From Microstegium vimineum (taxonomy: Eukaryota > Streptophyta > Magnoliopsida > Poales > Poaceae), in contig CM039139.1 in NCBI GenBank assembly GCA_022036555.1, positions 5,554,541 to 5,618,540 of the forward strand: a DNA stretch of 64,000 nucleotides, in the 5' to 3' direction. The notes below the pieces were generated by a model. It was not told the DNA's origin. It saw only the letters and a program-made list of their open reading frames with translations, and made no database searches. The stretch's first letter is position 1; the number at the start of each line of letters is the position of its first letter. A program made the position numbers and the translations under genes. Positions 1-12,198 of this stretch are shown here, in pieces.

Positions 1-366
1 TCGATAGGAGGCCTAGGCTAGAGGTATGCAGCCTGGCTGCGCCCCTGGGGTGCAACTTGCCGTGTTTGTTGTCCTGGTCCGCGAGCGAGCCTGGCTTTCC
101 AGAGCCAAAAACACCCCCTCGGCCTGGCTCTGTGGAGACGACCAAAATCTCCGTTTTTCTGGAGCCCGGCTCCTCACGGCGCACGCGAGCGCTTTTCTTG
201 TGGTGATTGCTCTATGAGCCCGGCTGCCTGATGCATCGCAAACAAAGACTCGTCTGAGCCAGGGTCAGTTGGTACAAGGACGCAAACAAGCTGCGTTGCA
301 GCACTTGGGCCTGGCCTAACCAGGCCTGGTCCTGTTCGGCTAGCCAGGCTCATCCGGTATAGGGTC
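1..366. repeat. GC-rich repeat end, probable DNA-transposon fragment
   Basis: The stretch is rich in the words GCCTGGCT, AGCCAGGC and GAGCC on both strands and ends near 362 with GGGTCGCAAACGCACCC. Similar CCTGGCTC-rich text recurs near 61300-61400 and 61680-61720, so this looks like one end of a dispersed TIR-type element whose other end lies left of the window. The open frame at 26-217 matches nothing I recognise and is not called a gene. No target-site duplication can be checked because the left end is missing. Confidence 0.3.
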
Positions 367-423
367 GCAAACGCACCCTAAGATAAGATGTTTGTATGGC
401 ATCGCCTCGCCTCGCGCCTTAAA

Positions 424-449
424 CGCCTACTCCTCAGAGGGAGTAGGCG
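424..449. repeat. Perfect 10-bp inverted repeat (hairpin) downstream of CGEP
   Basis: CGCCTACTCC at 424-433 faces GGAGTAGGCG at 440-449 across a 6-base loop. It lies in a GCCTCGCC-rich patch (about 390-510) that forms the 3' flank of the minus-strand CGEP gene. It may be part of a MITE or lie in the 3' UTR. There is no evidence of function. Confidence 0.4.
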
Positions 450-666
450 CCTTAGAGGGAGGAGGCATCTAGAAGGGGGTAGCTCACCTCGCCTCGCCTT
501 ACCGCACATAATTAAATGGATGGAAAAAAAAACATAGTCTGTAAAATGAGCTTTAAAACAGGTATCATAAATCCTACGTAAGACAATATCAGGAGCACCA
601 ATTAACCCATCAGACAAACAAGTGTATACTTTTTCTTCATAAGAAGCAGCAATCAAGGAAAAAAAC

Positions 667-3600
667 TTACCACAGAAGCGATCGTGGTAATGATGAGAGT
701 CCCTCAGGGTTTAGACCTTCACGGGGTGCATTGCCGCCACCAGCTGACAATGTTTTCTTTTCACTGTCAGCCTCTGACACTGAGTCAACCTTGGAAGTAC
801 CGTTTACACAGTAGTTTTGCAGCCACCTATCAGTCTCCCAGAGGACGTGCATAATACTCTCCCTGGCAGAGTACCCATGGCTCTCAAAAGGAAGTATGAC
901 CAAACGAGACAGCGCACCATGACCTTTCAAGGCATTGAAGAATCGGTCTGACTGCAAAAAGAAAAAAGGACAAACCATGAGATCAATAACACAGATTACT
1001 TAAAGTCACTAACCAGTAAAAAGAATAAACAGAAAATCAAATCATGAGAACCTAGAGGATATTTCCACAGATAACAATGAAGATTTGCATAAAACAACCA
1101 GAAGCAAACAAGTCATTTTAATCCACTAGGTAAAGACACTCAAAATCAAGCAGATCTAATATCACATACGCAAAATGGAAACTAGTATCCTGGTACAACA
1201 ATTAAAATTGTAATCCTTGGTAGCATAAGTGATTATACTTTATACGTCTATCACTGCAGAGGTTTGGGTCACTTGCACTACTTGTGTATGGAATATTATT
1301 CTTGTTGCTTTTTGCTAAGATCAACTATACACAAGTCAAATTTGGGTAACAAAAATGCTTGGAAAACCTTTAAACATCATATATGGTAGGAAGTAGCAAC
1401 AAAGTTCTAACACTTTTCCAGAGAGTAATATATTTCATAGGCTAGGATCAGGCTTGTAGCATAAGACAAGACCTGCATTGTCATTGTCCCCGAATTGTTG
1501 TCCTGCTCTCCATGGATAAGTAAAATTGGTTTCTTGATTTTGTTTGCAGACATGAAAGGGCTCATCTCAACATATGTACTTGTTGCCTCCCAGAGTGTTC
1601 TATCCTCGTTCTGTAGAAAAATCAGATTGTTACTAAAGACTCAAAATCTATTCCATGTATATAGACACAGCATTTGTCTGAACCTGAAAGCCAAATGGAG
1701 TTAGAGTCCTGTTGTAAGCTCCAGAGCGAGCAATTCCGCAGCAGAAAAGATGAGCAGCGTGAGCCAGCAGATTAGCTGTCATGAATGCACCGTACGAATG
1801 ACCACCAACAGCAATTTTATCAGGGTGAGCCACCTAAAGAAACACAAGAAAAGGGATCATATCAACTCTCAGAAGGTATTGCTCAAGATAGAAGAATGTT
1901 TTAAGTATATTTGCAAAATTGAAGGCTCCACCTATGAATGAACTTTACAAAGCGCAGCACTAAAAAACGCACATAAAAGTGGCTGTGACTGCAAAAAACT
2001 CATTCCGTAAACATATTTGCGTGAATGAAGAGGTAGCAAAGGCTTACCCTCTTTTGACAACTTCCTCGACTGCAGCCTCTGCACTTGCTACTAGTTGTTC
2101 CACATATCTGCAATATAGTTTGTAATACTGAAACAGTAAATATACTATGGTGTAATAGCATAGTTCAAAATTATTTAGTCCTGCCGAAGGATATGGAATA
2201 GATCATAAGCAGAAAATATACGTGTCATTGGCCTCTTCATCGCCTTCACCGATAATTGGGATTGTTGGACCAGACAAAATAGCAAACCTGCAAATCATAG
2301 CATTCAGTGTGTGCATGTAGCAGAAAAACATATTTGCAAGAGATGGACTGAAAAAAAGCCCCTTCAAATTTTTTTATTAAAAGGTTAAAGGTGTGCAGAG
2401 GGTTCTTCTACAATTTAAATCACAGAAATGGGAACATATGCTGTATGCATATTCTATTATTAATGAATAACAAGAAGAGAAAAATACCCTCTGGCTAACC
2501 AAAGAAGAGGAGATGTAGCACCAATTCCTGGAAACTCATTAGGGGAACCACGAACTTGACCAGCAGCATCTTTGCTTTTAAATTCACCAGGGTAGGACCA
2601 AACTAGACATGGCAAAGGTCCATCTTTTGATGGATCATACCCTGGGGGAAGGTGTAAGTTTGCTGTAAGTTGAACTCCATCCTTCCGCTTGTATCTTATC
2701 ATTTCCTTATACAAGGAAGCAAGCTGAGGATATGGGTGGGGGAAATTTGTGATCTTAACTTGATTCTTTTCTGGCCAAGTCTGCAAGTAATATTGTGTGT
2801 TTTCTGTTTTTGATTCTTTTGATGTAAGTATCTTTAACTGATCAAGGGACAGTTCCCCATCAGTTTTGTCTGACATAAGTGCAACAACAGTTTCATAGTA
2901 CTTTTCCCTGTCGCTCTCCCATATCCGCTCTTTACTCCCAGTATTTCTGCAAAAGAAAAGGAAGGAAAAAGCAATGGCATCAATTGACACATGGCATATA
3001 TTGGTACTGTTATATTCTAGTAAAAATAGAGAACATTGATTAGTGGATCTAAACATACATATCAAACAAATCGAGGAATGGAACATTTCCTTCTGGTGTG
3101 GCACCCATCCCATTCAGCAAGACATAAGTATTTCCGTCTTCTTTCTTGATCTTTGCAATGACATATGTTCCCATCGCAGTTCTTCGCATCATTGGTGAGC
3201 CAGGGTCAGAGTATACATCTTCTGAAGATCGGTCAAATAAAATGCGTGGGCTGACATCTTTTTTATCAGGAGAAAGCACCCATGTTCTGATCTTCCGAGT
3301 TTTAAACCAAGATTCATACACTAAAGAAAGAGATTCATCACACCAGGAGGTGCCACTGTTCCAACAGAACAAAAATCCAGAAAACAAGTTTAGAATAGTT
3401 AGTTTTTAACTAAGTGTAGCAAATGGACAGTGTAAAGAACATGCAATCTTGTTTACATCCAGGCGCCAGAGGCACTACCAACTTAAAGTACTGGACCTTT
3501 TTACTTATTATTTTTAGAATGAAAAATAATGGATAGTTTGAAGGACATACGCATAGCGAAGGTCAAGTTTATGCAGAATCTCTGGGTGTTCACCATTTAT

Positions 3601-6600
3601 AAGCTCGGCATTTTCCATGTAAACTATGTCACGAGGGGAGACTTCTACTTTTGCATCTCCACCATCTTGTGTCTCCACCCTGATCAGAAGAAGGATAAAA
3701 GTAAAAAATGAGCTAGAACAAATGAGTAGCTCATGGAAACACTCATATAGCAGCTTTTGATAAGTGAAAGTTATACTTAATTCTCAGTAAATGTTGTTCA
3801 TCATGCCACTAGAATGAGTGAGTTTAGTCTGATTTCCCTAGGCAAGCTCCTGATTGCGTGATACCACAAATATGAGAAATGATTGATGATGGTCAGAGGC
3901 ACAAGGAGTATCAGCCCCAGCTTCTGAATGACCTCACTCCAAACCCGCTGAGCACAAACCCAGTTTTCCGATATTCTTCCATGGTGCGAAGCGAATCCTT
4001 CCCAGGAAAAAGGCTATTATATGCAGATTTACTGCCGTATGTTCCTGAATATGTAAGATTCCAACAGTGTTGGTCCATTACTCCTGGTTGCAGGGTTCGA
4101 TCCTCAACCAAATCCCAAATATATAGATACTCTCTTAGGACAGGAACAGTCAGTACTCCTTTTATATAAGAAACCCAGAACCATGGCTCGAGCTACTGTG
4201 CGTTGTCATGATGAATCTAGTAGCATCGACCTTTTTTTCCTCAAACAGTGCAGAAGAGCTGTGTGTCATTTCATTTAGAGAGAAAAGGAGGTACAGGGGT
4301 GAGGGTAAAACAGCCCCACCAAGAAACACAACACAAACAACAAATAAACTCTCCCAGAACTAGATGAAAACACGACCAAGGGGGTAGCAGCCTACCAACC
4401 ACAGTGTATAGGTCTGGGGTGGGCGACCTAATGAGAAGCTTCTGAAGATTAGAGGCACCCGCCATGCACCAAAGACTACATTCATCAGTCACTGTTTTCA
4501 AGAGACCCTGAATGTTTGGTGAGGCATTCTCAAAAGCACAGGCATCGAACTTATGTTGTAAATCTATTTAGATTTTTAGTTATTGGTGGTCAAAGCTAAA
4601 TATGTTGACTTAATATTCTGCATAGGATATAGCAGTACAATTGGAATGTTGCAAAAAGAAAAGGATGCATTTGCATAAAATCATATTTATCAGAATTCAG
4701 TTTTAACTTTTAAGTGAAATTGATTAATTAAAGCAAAAGAAAATATATGGATGTTTATTAAATATAGTCAGAATCAGAACTAAGCAAAAAGGACAAAAGA
4801 AAAGCTACCATTACCATGAAGCAAACATTTTTATCTCATATGCTGATAGGCAAACTACCGTTATGTTTCACTTTCAACTGGCAGTTCAGACCCCTGAAGA
4901 GGAGCGCCCAAGTTTCAATCAAGGAGTGTAACATGGACTCATGGAGGGTATTAAAATGCAACTATACTGCTGCAGAATGCAGATGTTACTGTTTGAAACA
5001 TACTACTATAGAGCTTACTAATTGAATTTATTTATTTTTGGCTTATTGACATCTGACGCTCTATTCTTTGATGGAAGGCCACTAGGTCAGGCTTCGTGGA
5101 TCAACAGAAGAACACAAACTGTTCCATTAAACCAATTTTCTTTAAGGTAGTCAATCTCAAAGTCATAGATGGTAGATTCTACCAAATTTTAACAAACACA
5201 TATTTTGTTTCCACAGGAAAAAAATCTGCTATTAATATAGGCACTTGGAAGAGATCTTTTATGGAAAAAATATAGCATTGACATTGATGTTTTGTTTCTG
5301 GATCGCTAAATTTGGCGTTTAAGTGTGAATTGTGCCATGTGCCATTTGGAAGGTAAACCGTGGATAAGTTTGAATGGATGGGCGCTAACAAATTTTAGTT
5401 CAAATCATTGTGACCATAACGATAAATAAACAAACAAGTAGGATTGTTATTCTACCCCTATTACAGTTTACAATGTTTCTGTAGGGTTACACTTCTAGCA
5501 TTAAAATTGAGATTTAAACTACCTTGGATGGCTTGAAGTCTTTCTACTTCCATGCAGCTACTTAAGTGAACTATATATTCTATTATCACTTTGTAAGCTT
5601 ATGTTGAGGTGCAGTATGATGTTACAGGAGTTCATCTCTAAATAAACGGCAAAAATATCAATGCAAATTTTTAGTAAGTTATGCTTAGAATGGTGCTCTA
5701 CATACCAGTACAGTGTCGAAGGTTTGTCTGGCCTCCAATTAATCGAGCGCTTTCCCTTCCGTACACTGCTCATCGTAATTGGAATGTCCTCAGCCAAGGG
5801 CAAATCACAAAGTTCCCTAATAAACTTTCCATCTACAGCCCACAATTCAACTTTCTTTGGAAACCTCCCACAAGGTACAATGTAGGAATATGGGCGGTGG
5901 ATAGAAGAAAGCATTATGTATTTATCATCCGGTGATGGATCAACAGATGTATATATAGCTGGAGGGCCAATTGGCTTCACTGTTCCATCCAAAGAGGCTA
6001 ACACGAGCTGTGAGGTTGCATAGTAATCAAATAGTTTAGCATCATATTCATCTTTCAGAAGATCTTGGAAAGTTCTCACTTGGACTACATTCTTTGACTC
6101 ATTAGACTGAATTTTTGGGCCAGATGGAACAGATGGCTTATGTGGTGGAGCTCCACGTGTCGCAGGAATAGTGCAGACTAGCAGTGTACAATCGTTAACC
6201 CATACAAAGCTGCAACAATAGTGGAACAATGTTAGTTACAAGCAAGAACGAGAAAAGATACCACGCATAGATTCATCTTCACCTGTCAAAAATAGCATTT
6301 AGGTATATCTCAGGCGATTTAAAAAGTGGCCTTGCTTCTCCAGATTCCACATCAGCAATCCACACTCTCAGCTTTCCACTTTTGCTGTCCTCCTATTGTA
6401 AAAACATCAAAATTATTATAAGTAGTTATCAAAAATGCATAAAAACTGTGTGCTGTCTGTCTTGAAAGACAACCAATCACCTCGTCAACTCGAACACTGA
6501 AGGATATATGACGGCCGTCTTGTGACCTATTTCACCCAGTTTAGGGCATAACATCGTGATGCAATCCAAAATAGAAACAGAATATTATTTTTAAAAGGGT

Positions 6601-8120
6601 GAAAAGCAAAGTATAAAATGAAAAAAAAGCAAAAAAGATACTTAATTGAAAATATAAAAAAATTACCAGGTGACAAAATTAATCCTTGCACCTACTGGGT
6701 ATCCATGCACCTCTTTCTCTGGTCCCAAAGTCCCATCGTCCAATAGCTTATGGATACCTATTCCAGTGTAGAAAGACCTACAAATTAGATCTATCAGATA
6801 TATAGTAGTGACATGCTATGCAACATAGCAATAAACTTGTGATGGACGAAAGGAAATAGGGAAAAAAACACCTAAAATTTGGCCAAAGCTTAAGCGTCAC
6901 TTACATTCGGCTCCTAGTATTAGAATTGCCATCAATCCTTAGACCAGCAAGCTTCTCCTCAGGCTTTGCAAGGTCTGATAGTGTGCAGTGCTCGACGCTT
7001 CAGGAACAGAATTTTGTCTTTGTTTGGAGAGAATGACAAGACAGGAAGTGGTGGTGCATCAACAATGTCCTGTATTTCTTTTGGAGGAAGTCGGTACCCC
7101 ATGTCCCCTGCATGGTATGCATTATGCAAATACAAAAGATGATCACTTCTATATTGTAGTTTATCGGGGAGGAAGTCTATATTGTAGTTTATGCAAATAC
7201 AAAGTACTTTTCTTTCTAACAACAATGATGTGCAACTCGCCTGCACATTCAAGAAAAAAAAATCTAGTAGACTATTTGCTCTCATGATGAGCAACACAAT
7301 ACTTCAATTGTCTCTCACACTGGCCCGGACCCGAAAGTGGCTTCATTCAACTCCCCACTGTGTTAGAGCTAATATTGTTTCCATCAATAAAAAATATCAG
7401 CATCCAAAATTTGTTAAGACAATCCTATGATAAGTTTCACTATTCTTAGTAGGTTACTCGGTTCACAAAACAACTACAGGAATAAGAACCCTAAAAGAAG
7501 ACTTATGGCCAGCTGAATAAGAGTGTAGTCTAATACTGTGGTTTAGAAATTTGTTCAGAACCAACCATATGATCGCTCCGCATAGAGACCAAACAAAGTA
7601 AGTTGAGCTTCATACAAAAATTAAATAAACCATAAATCATAAGCTTATGTTGGTTGTAAAAAGATGAACAAAGAGACGTGTGCGTGAGCATCACCAGCAG
7701 GATTCATTAATCTATGCAATCGACTAATCACGAAGCATAAAGTCAACCAGAGCTCCAATCTCGTCACCATCGACCCACCAATCCACTAAAACCCATATAT
7801 ACGCCGCGTCGCGATAAACAGCTCAACGCAACGATCCCTCCGAGCGAGTGTTGTGACGTACCTTCGTCTTCCTGGGCCGCGGCGGATGCGGCAGGCCGCG
7901 ACTCGTTCGACTCCCCGGCCGCGCCGCCCTCGCCGCCGGTGGCAGCGGCGATGTGCGACAGCCTGGACGAGGCAGAGCTCATGCTCCGTCGGGGCGGGTG
8001 GAGATGCCGCTGCGGCCGAGGAAGGGGAAAGCGTAGAGTGGTGGCACGAGCACGCAGAGGTGAGAATGGCAGCAGACCTAGGCGGAGGCAGGATCTGTGC
8101 AGGATGGAGATGGAGGACAT
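667..8120 (-). CDS. CGEP: Chloroplastic glutamyl endopeptidase (CGEP), 14 exons, with two small frame lesions
   Basis: This is a serine peptidase of the prolyl-oligopeptidase clan (S9) that cleaves after Glu in the chloroplast stroma. Exons on the minus strand: 8120-7862, 7107-6905, 6777-6667, 6526-6481, 6392-6283, 6209-5706, 3679-3551, 3355-3059, 2946-2488, 2287-2222, 2107-2048, 1833-1684, 1610-1473 and 951-667. All introns read GT-AG. The first 80 or so residues form an Arg/Ser/Pro-rich transit peptide, followed by a propeller region and a C-terminal hydrolase domain. The nucleophile motif GGHSYGAF is in exon 12, the Asp is in GEQDNN (exon 13) and the His in ESHGYSAR (exon 14). The intended product is about 939 aa, near the family length. 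Two oddities break the frame. Exon 2 lacks 2 bases (or gains 1) after KRRAL near 6981-6988, and the exon 11/12 junction lacks one G (exon 11 ends AGAGG before GTAAG where a third G is needed). Both could be consensus errors. Intron 6 is about 2 kb long and holds a LINE remnant. The start at 8120 was chosen because it opens the transit peptide. Identity is secure; the state of the reading frame is uncertain. Confidence 0.93.
3911..4111 (-). mobile_element. LINE zf-RVT-like remnant inside CGEP intron 6
   Basis: The minus-strand frame reads DQHCWNLTYSGTYGSKSAYN, which resembles the zinc-binding reverse-transcriptase tail (zf-RVT) of plant L1 elements, with its usual run of W, S-G-Y-S and K-S-A-Y residues. 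The frame decays after about 55 residues. No poly-A tail or target-site duplication was identified. It is a degraded fragment lodged in the longest CGEP intron (3680-5705). The rest of that intron shows no gene. Confidence 0.5.
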
Positions 8121-8471
8121 GATTATTTTTTTTTCGGGTCGTGCTTCCGTCTTTGTTGTATATACAGATAGCGTAGGCTGTAGGGGATTGGCTTTTAGAC
8201 CTGATGATGCTGCTTTGTTGTGTCCCGGCAGTGAAGAGAGGCAGGAAGATATTTCTGTTTTTTTCCTGCTGCAAAAAAAAAAACTTTCCGTCCTCGGTGG
8301 TTTCAAGTACCACAGAAAAGGTACCCGTATTGAAATTTGACCTATCTTTTGTGCTTATTTAAGGGTCCAATTACCATTTGAACACATGTTTTTTGTTGTG
8401 TTTTGCTTTCTCCCCCGTAAGATGCGGGTACCTTTTACTTTGGTATGTCTTTACCTCTTTGGCACTTTCTC

Positions 8472-8696
8472 AGGGTGTTTAGTTCCCCATGAAATTCAAA
8501 ATATTTTAGATTTTGGTTTTTTATTTTATATAATGGAACTAAACACCACTCAAAATATTTGGTAAAAAGTGGTTTATTCCTCATTTTAGATTTTAGACTC
8601 AAGATGTCAAAATAAAGGAATCTTTGCATTGATTTGTGTGTCATTCTCACAATTCCTATCATTAAAAGACAAATTTTGTTTGGAACTAAACACCCT
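8472..8696. mobile_element. Tourist-like MITE with 15-bp terminal inverted repeats
   Basis: AGGGTGTTTAGTTCC at 8472-8486 is mirrored exactly by GGAACTAAACACCCT at 8682-8696. The interior is AT-rich with AAAATATTT words. It lies upstream of CGEP. A relative with clearly similar interior sequence is at 36252-36565. No clean 3-bp target duplication is visible. The surrounding intergenic stretch 8121-10065 holds only this and the Stowaway element at 9402. Confidence 0.75.
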
Positions 8697-9401
8697 AACA
8701 AAATATTTTACAGGGCCTCAGAGGGAAAGCTTTCCGTCCTGACTCTCCTGAGCCATCATCATCCGTGGTCTGTGGATGAACGGGCGAGAGAGAGGGTTAT
8801 CGTTTCCTCCCTCACCCCGCGTTTGTCTCCCAGCCTCCGAGGTAGTAATACGTTGCCTTTACTGGTGCTGATGTGCATGTGGCGAGCACTGGGATGAGCA
8901 GCGGTCGAATGTGTGTTTGGTTCCTGAAGTCATTCTATGTTTCTGGTGGAATCACGAGTTCATCTCATAAATTTTGGTGGAATTAATCTATTTCTCATGC
9001 ATAGATGGTGATGGATCTAATTTATTTCATTCTACAAACCAAATAAAAAAGATGAAGAATAATAAGGAAAAGATGGGTCGTCTTATTTCTCAAACTAAGC
9101 ACACCAGAAATCTCAGGGCCACAGGTGCATAGAAATCTCAGGGTCACAGGTGCATAAGCTGTACAAAGCTGTTCCCTGAGTTCTAGGATACGGGTGGTAT
9201 ATTCATGCAGTCTTTCAAATTTGATCAGTCTATCAAATACAAATTGCATCTTATGGAACAAATTTGCAACATTTGCGGCTTGACGTATGTTGCAGAAGTC
9301 AAAGCTTCAGCTAACATACCCTTCAGAACAGTCTTCAGTAACTGAAACTGAAAAGCTCGCCATATGTCAAGTTGCATATATGATAAATTGTACTACTGTA
9401 G

Positions 9402-9665
9402 TACTCCCTCCATCCTAAATTGTAAGTCATTCCAACAATCTTGGAGAGTCAAAGTTTCTCAAGTTTGACCAAACTTATATAACAGTATAATAATATTTAT
9501 GATGTCAAATAAGTATCATTAGATTCGTTATCAATTATATTTTTATAGTATATCTATTTGATGTTATAAATTTTTATAGTTTTGTCTATAATTCTTGGTC
9601 AAACTTGAGATGTTTTGACTCTTCAAGATTCTTGGAATGACTTACAATTTGGGATGGAGGGAGTA
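9402..9665. mobile_element. Stowaway-like MITE
   Basis: It begins TACTCCCTCCATCC and ends GGATGGAGGGAGTA, with long complementary arms that pair across an AT-rich middle, for example TTCCAACAATCTTGGAGAGTC against GACTCTTCAAGATTCTTGGAA. It has the TA target and CTCCCTCC termini of the Tc1/mariner-derived Stowaway class. The length is 264 bp. It lies downstream of the minus-strand gene at 10066-11730. Confidence 0.9.
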
Positions 9666-10065
9666 GTACTTAGCATCAAGTTGTCAAAAAAGTACTGGCA
9701 GACAGCATGAAATAAACAGAGACCGTCTCCCCAACTTTTTTTTAACAGATACTCCTCATAATTTTCCGTAATTGGTTCAGTATTGCTGCTATTTGTACTC
9801 AATTCTGCACAACCTCGAGAGTTGGTCCATATGTTTCTATATACACAGTAGCCAAAACAAGAATTACAAAGAAGAATCATACCTAACCTATGTAACCATA
9901 CAAAATGAAGCTAAAGCAAATTAGTGAGAAGTACACATGCTTTTTGGGTACATATATGGTGAAAACCACTGTTTCACTTTTTTTTTTTAGGGTGCAACAC
10001 TCTAGCCACTACCTAGTTTTGCCCCTTAGGCCTGAGTACAAGGCAGAACACTTCGGTTCGCAGTT

Positions 10066-11730
10066 TCAGAACAAACCGAACCATTTTGATTCTTCCTGCT
10101 TTTCCTCTGATGTTTCATAGTATGTTGACTCCTCTCGGCTTGTATAACTTTCTGTGTATTCTGAACCATATTCTGAAGCATATATTTCAGGTTGGGTAGA
10201 CAGAAACATATATTTCAGGCCGCTTATGACATCATAAATCATCAATCCAATTCTTCCTCCACCCCAGCTCCCTAAATGGCTTCCTGCAAGATATCCGAGC
10301 TTCCCAAACCGCTCCTCACCATGGAAACCACCCACATAAGTTCCAAACAAAGTACCAGTGCCCCGGAGAAAACCTTCCGTCATGCTCCCGCCAAAGTACA
10401 TTGCTTCGAAGAAGTCCCAACCACAAGAAATTATTGGCCCCAATATCCTATTGGCTTGACGAGCAGCAACTTTTGTCGCTTTTGCACTAATCTTCTGAGC
10501 TTGTTTAGCTGCTTCACTAGGTGTTAGGCCTTGTGTCACAGCATCGGCTAAAGCTTTCTCCATGGCTTGCTGCCGCACAATTTCCAGGGGTGCACTTCGG
10601 ATGTTGTTGACATACAACTTGACACCCTCCTTTGCTGTGCATGCAAGGCTGCCAGAGCCCATGTCAAAGCAGTTCATGAATGTGAACTGACCACTCTTTG
10701 ATGCAGCCTCCTTTCCAACAAGTTCCCTGAACTTCTCAGCTGTAAGTGTAAAGTAGAAGCGAATCGAGATCATTCCAAGGATATAATAAGGTTTGCTTTA
10801 ATTTGAAACCATGAATATCTAGAATCAGTTAATTTGGAGATTGGAGAAGGAACCAATATCAATGCAATAATGACTTTCAATATTGAATTATCAATCCGTC
10901 ATTCATCTGTAGTTATGAAAACATGTAATTGTGGCTACTAAGCAAGAGTTGCCTTTAAATGAGGTACCTCTTTAGACCTGTTGGGTCAGTAATATGATGA
11001 AACTTGAGATCACATAAAGTAAATTGGCCATTGGCCAACGTGTGCAATTAACCATTCGTCATATCCAACAGAATATACAATCTAGCGAATTATTAGCCAT
11101 TACTAACTTAGTTGAAACACAATTTACTAGTGAGCTTTTAGTTTCCATAATAGATGCTAAGCTGATATCTCGTGTTTGCCATCCTATTAGTGCACACTAG
11201 CGAATGCTAACAAATATTCAAACCCACACGAACTGCTGACATTTGTAGTAAGCTTCCGAATTCAAGTATTTCTGCTGAATTGCATCGAAATGTATTATGA
11301 GAGAACATAATCAGATCTTTTTGACAAATTTATGACTTTCTGAATATTGCAAGATTGCAACCCCACAATCAGAAGTATGGCAGCGAAAAAACTTAGCAAA
11401 ATAGAATTTAAATTCTACCATCCGCATAAATCTAAACCAGGCAAATTCTGACAGAAGAAATTATCCCTAGGTACAAATTACCGACCGAATAGCCTAAACG
11501 CATCACTACTCGCAACAAAAATTAAACAAATTCGCGTTTCTTCAACCACTCCCCCCCCCCCCCCCAACAACAACAAGACGAAGGAAACAGTGCCCACAGA
11601 TCTCCGTCGGAAACTAACCACACAGGAAGGAAAAGATTCTGCGACCGGGAAACTAACCGGTCATGCTGAGCGCGAGGACGCCCGTGATCAAGAGCAGCAG
11701 CCGCACGCGCCGCTTCTGTATGTCCAACAT
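10066..11730 (-). CDS. Conserved plant protein of unknown function, 248 aa, N-terminal membrane segment
   Basis: There are two exons: 11730-11658 (73 nt) and 10739-10066 (674 nt). The join after codon 24 restores an Ala codon and gives 248 aa. The N-terminus is basic then hydrophobic (MLDIQKRRVRLLLLITGVLA), like a signal anchor or uncleaved signal peptide. The middle has an amphipathic Ala/Lys/Gln-rich stretch (EAAKQAQKISAKATKVAARQ). A Gly-rich segment follows (GTGTLFGTYVGGFHGEERFG, then GYLAGSHLGSWGGGRIGLM) that resembles glycine-zipper membrane helices. The tail is rich in Glu, Ser and Tyr and ends KWFGLF. I recognise no named family. Gly zippers occur in pore-forming and inner-membrane proteins, so a membrane role is only an inference. 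It is head-to-head with the TENA-E gene, with 468 bp between the start codons. The exon 1 start was chosen for the splice and the leader it creates. The intron (10740-11657) shows no other feature except a 15-base C run at 11551. Confidence 0.85.
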
Positions 11731-12198
11731 CTTCGCCCGCCACCGTCAGGATCGGTCGAGCGCCGGGAAGTGAGGGAGGAATAAAGAAAGCGAGAAAAGA
11801 GAAGAGGAATGGTATTGGTCGCAGCGTTCTCTTCGCGGCCGCCGCGTGTTAGAGCGTGACCCCTGATCCGCATTGCGTTCCTAAGCACGGCGTTATTGTA
11901 GTGCTCACTGACAGGTGAGGACATCATTGCAGTGGCCCCAATGATCAGTGGGATTACTGGACGAGAGGGAGACTCCGGCTCGTGCGGCGTGTGTTTCAGC
12001 TGCAAATCCAGCGATTCACTCGATTTAATAATGTTTTTAGATGAAAATTAGTAATGTTGTTAAAGCGTAGAGGACTATAACGTAAGATGAGGATATCTCA
12101 AGGGCTCAGCGGCAATTTTGCCTGTGGTCATCGCTAGTCATTGGTCAAAGCTTGAGAGCGCCGCCTCAGCAATCGCAGTTCCACACGGCGGCGAGGCG
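11731..12198. promoter_or_regulatory. Shared intergenic promoter region between divergent genes
   Basis: This 468-bp stretch separates the start codons of the minus-strand 248-aa gene and the plus-strand TENA-E gene, so both 5' leaders and promoters must lie in it. It is GC-rich near both starts and AT-rich around 12020-12080. No convincing TATA box was seen in either direction, which suits a bidirectional housekeeping-type promoter. The frames inside it (for example 11688-12005 minus) are not supported as genes. Confidence 0.5.

Noticed and set aside
7853..8340. Plus-strand frames opposite CGEP exon 1
   Set aside because: Arg-rich antisense of the transit-peptide exon; no splice or domain support.
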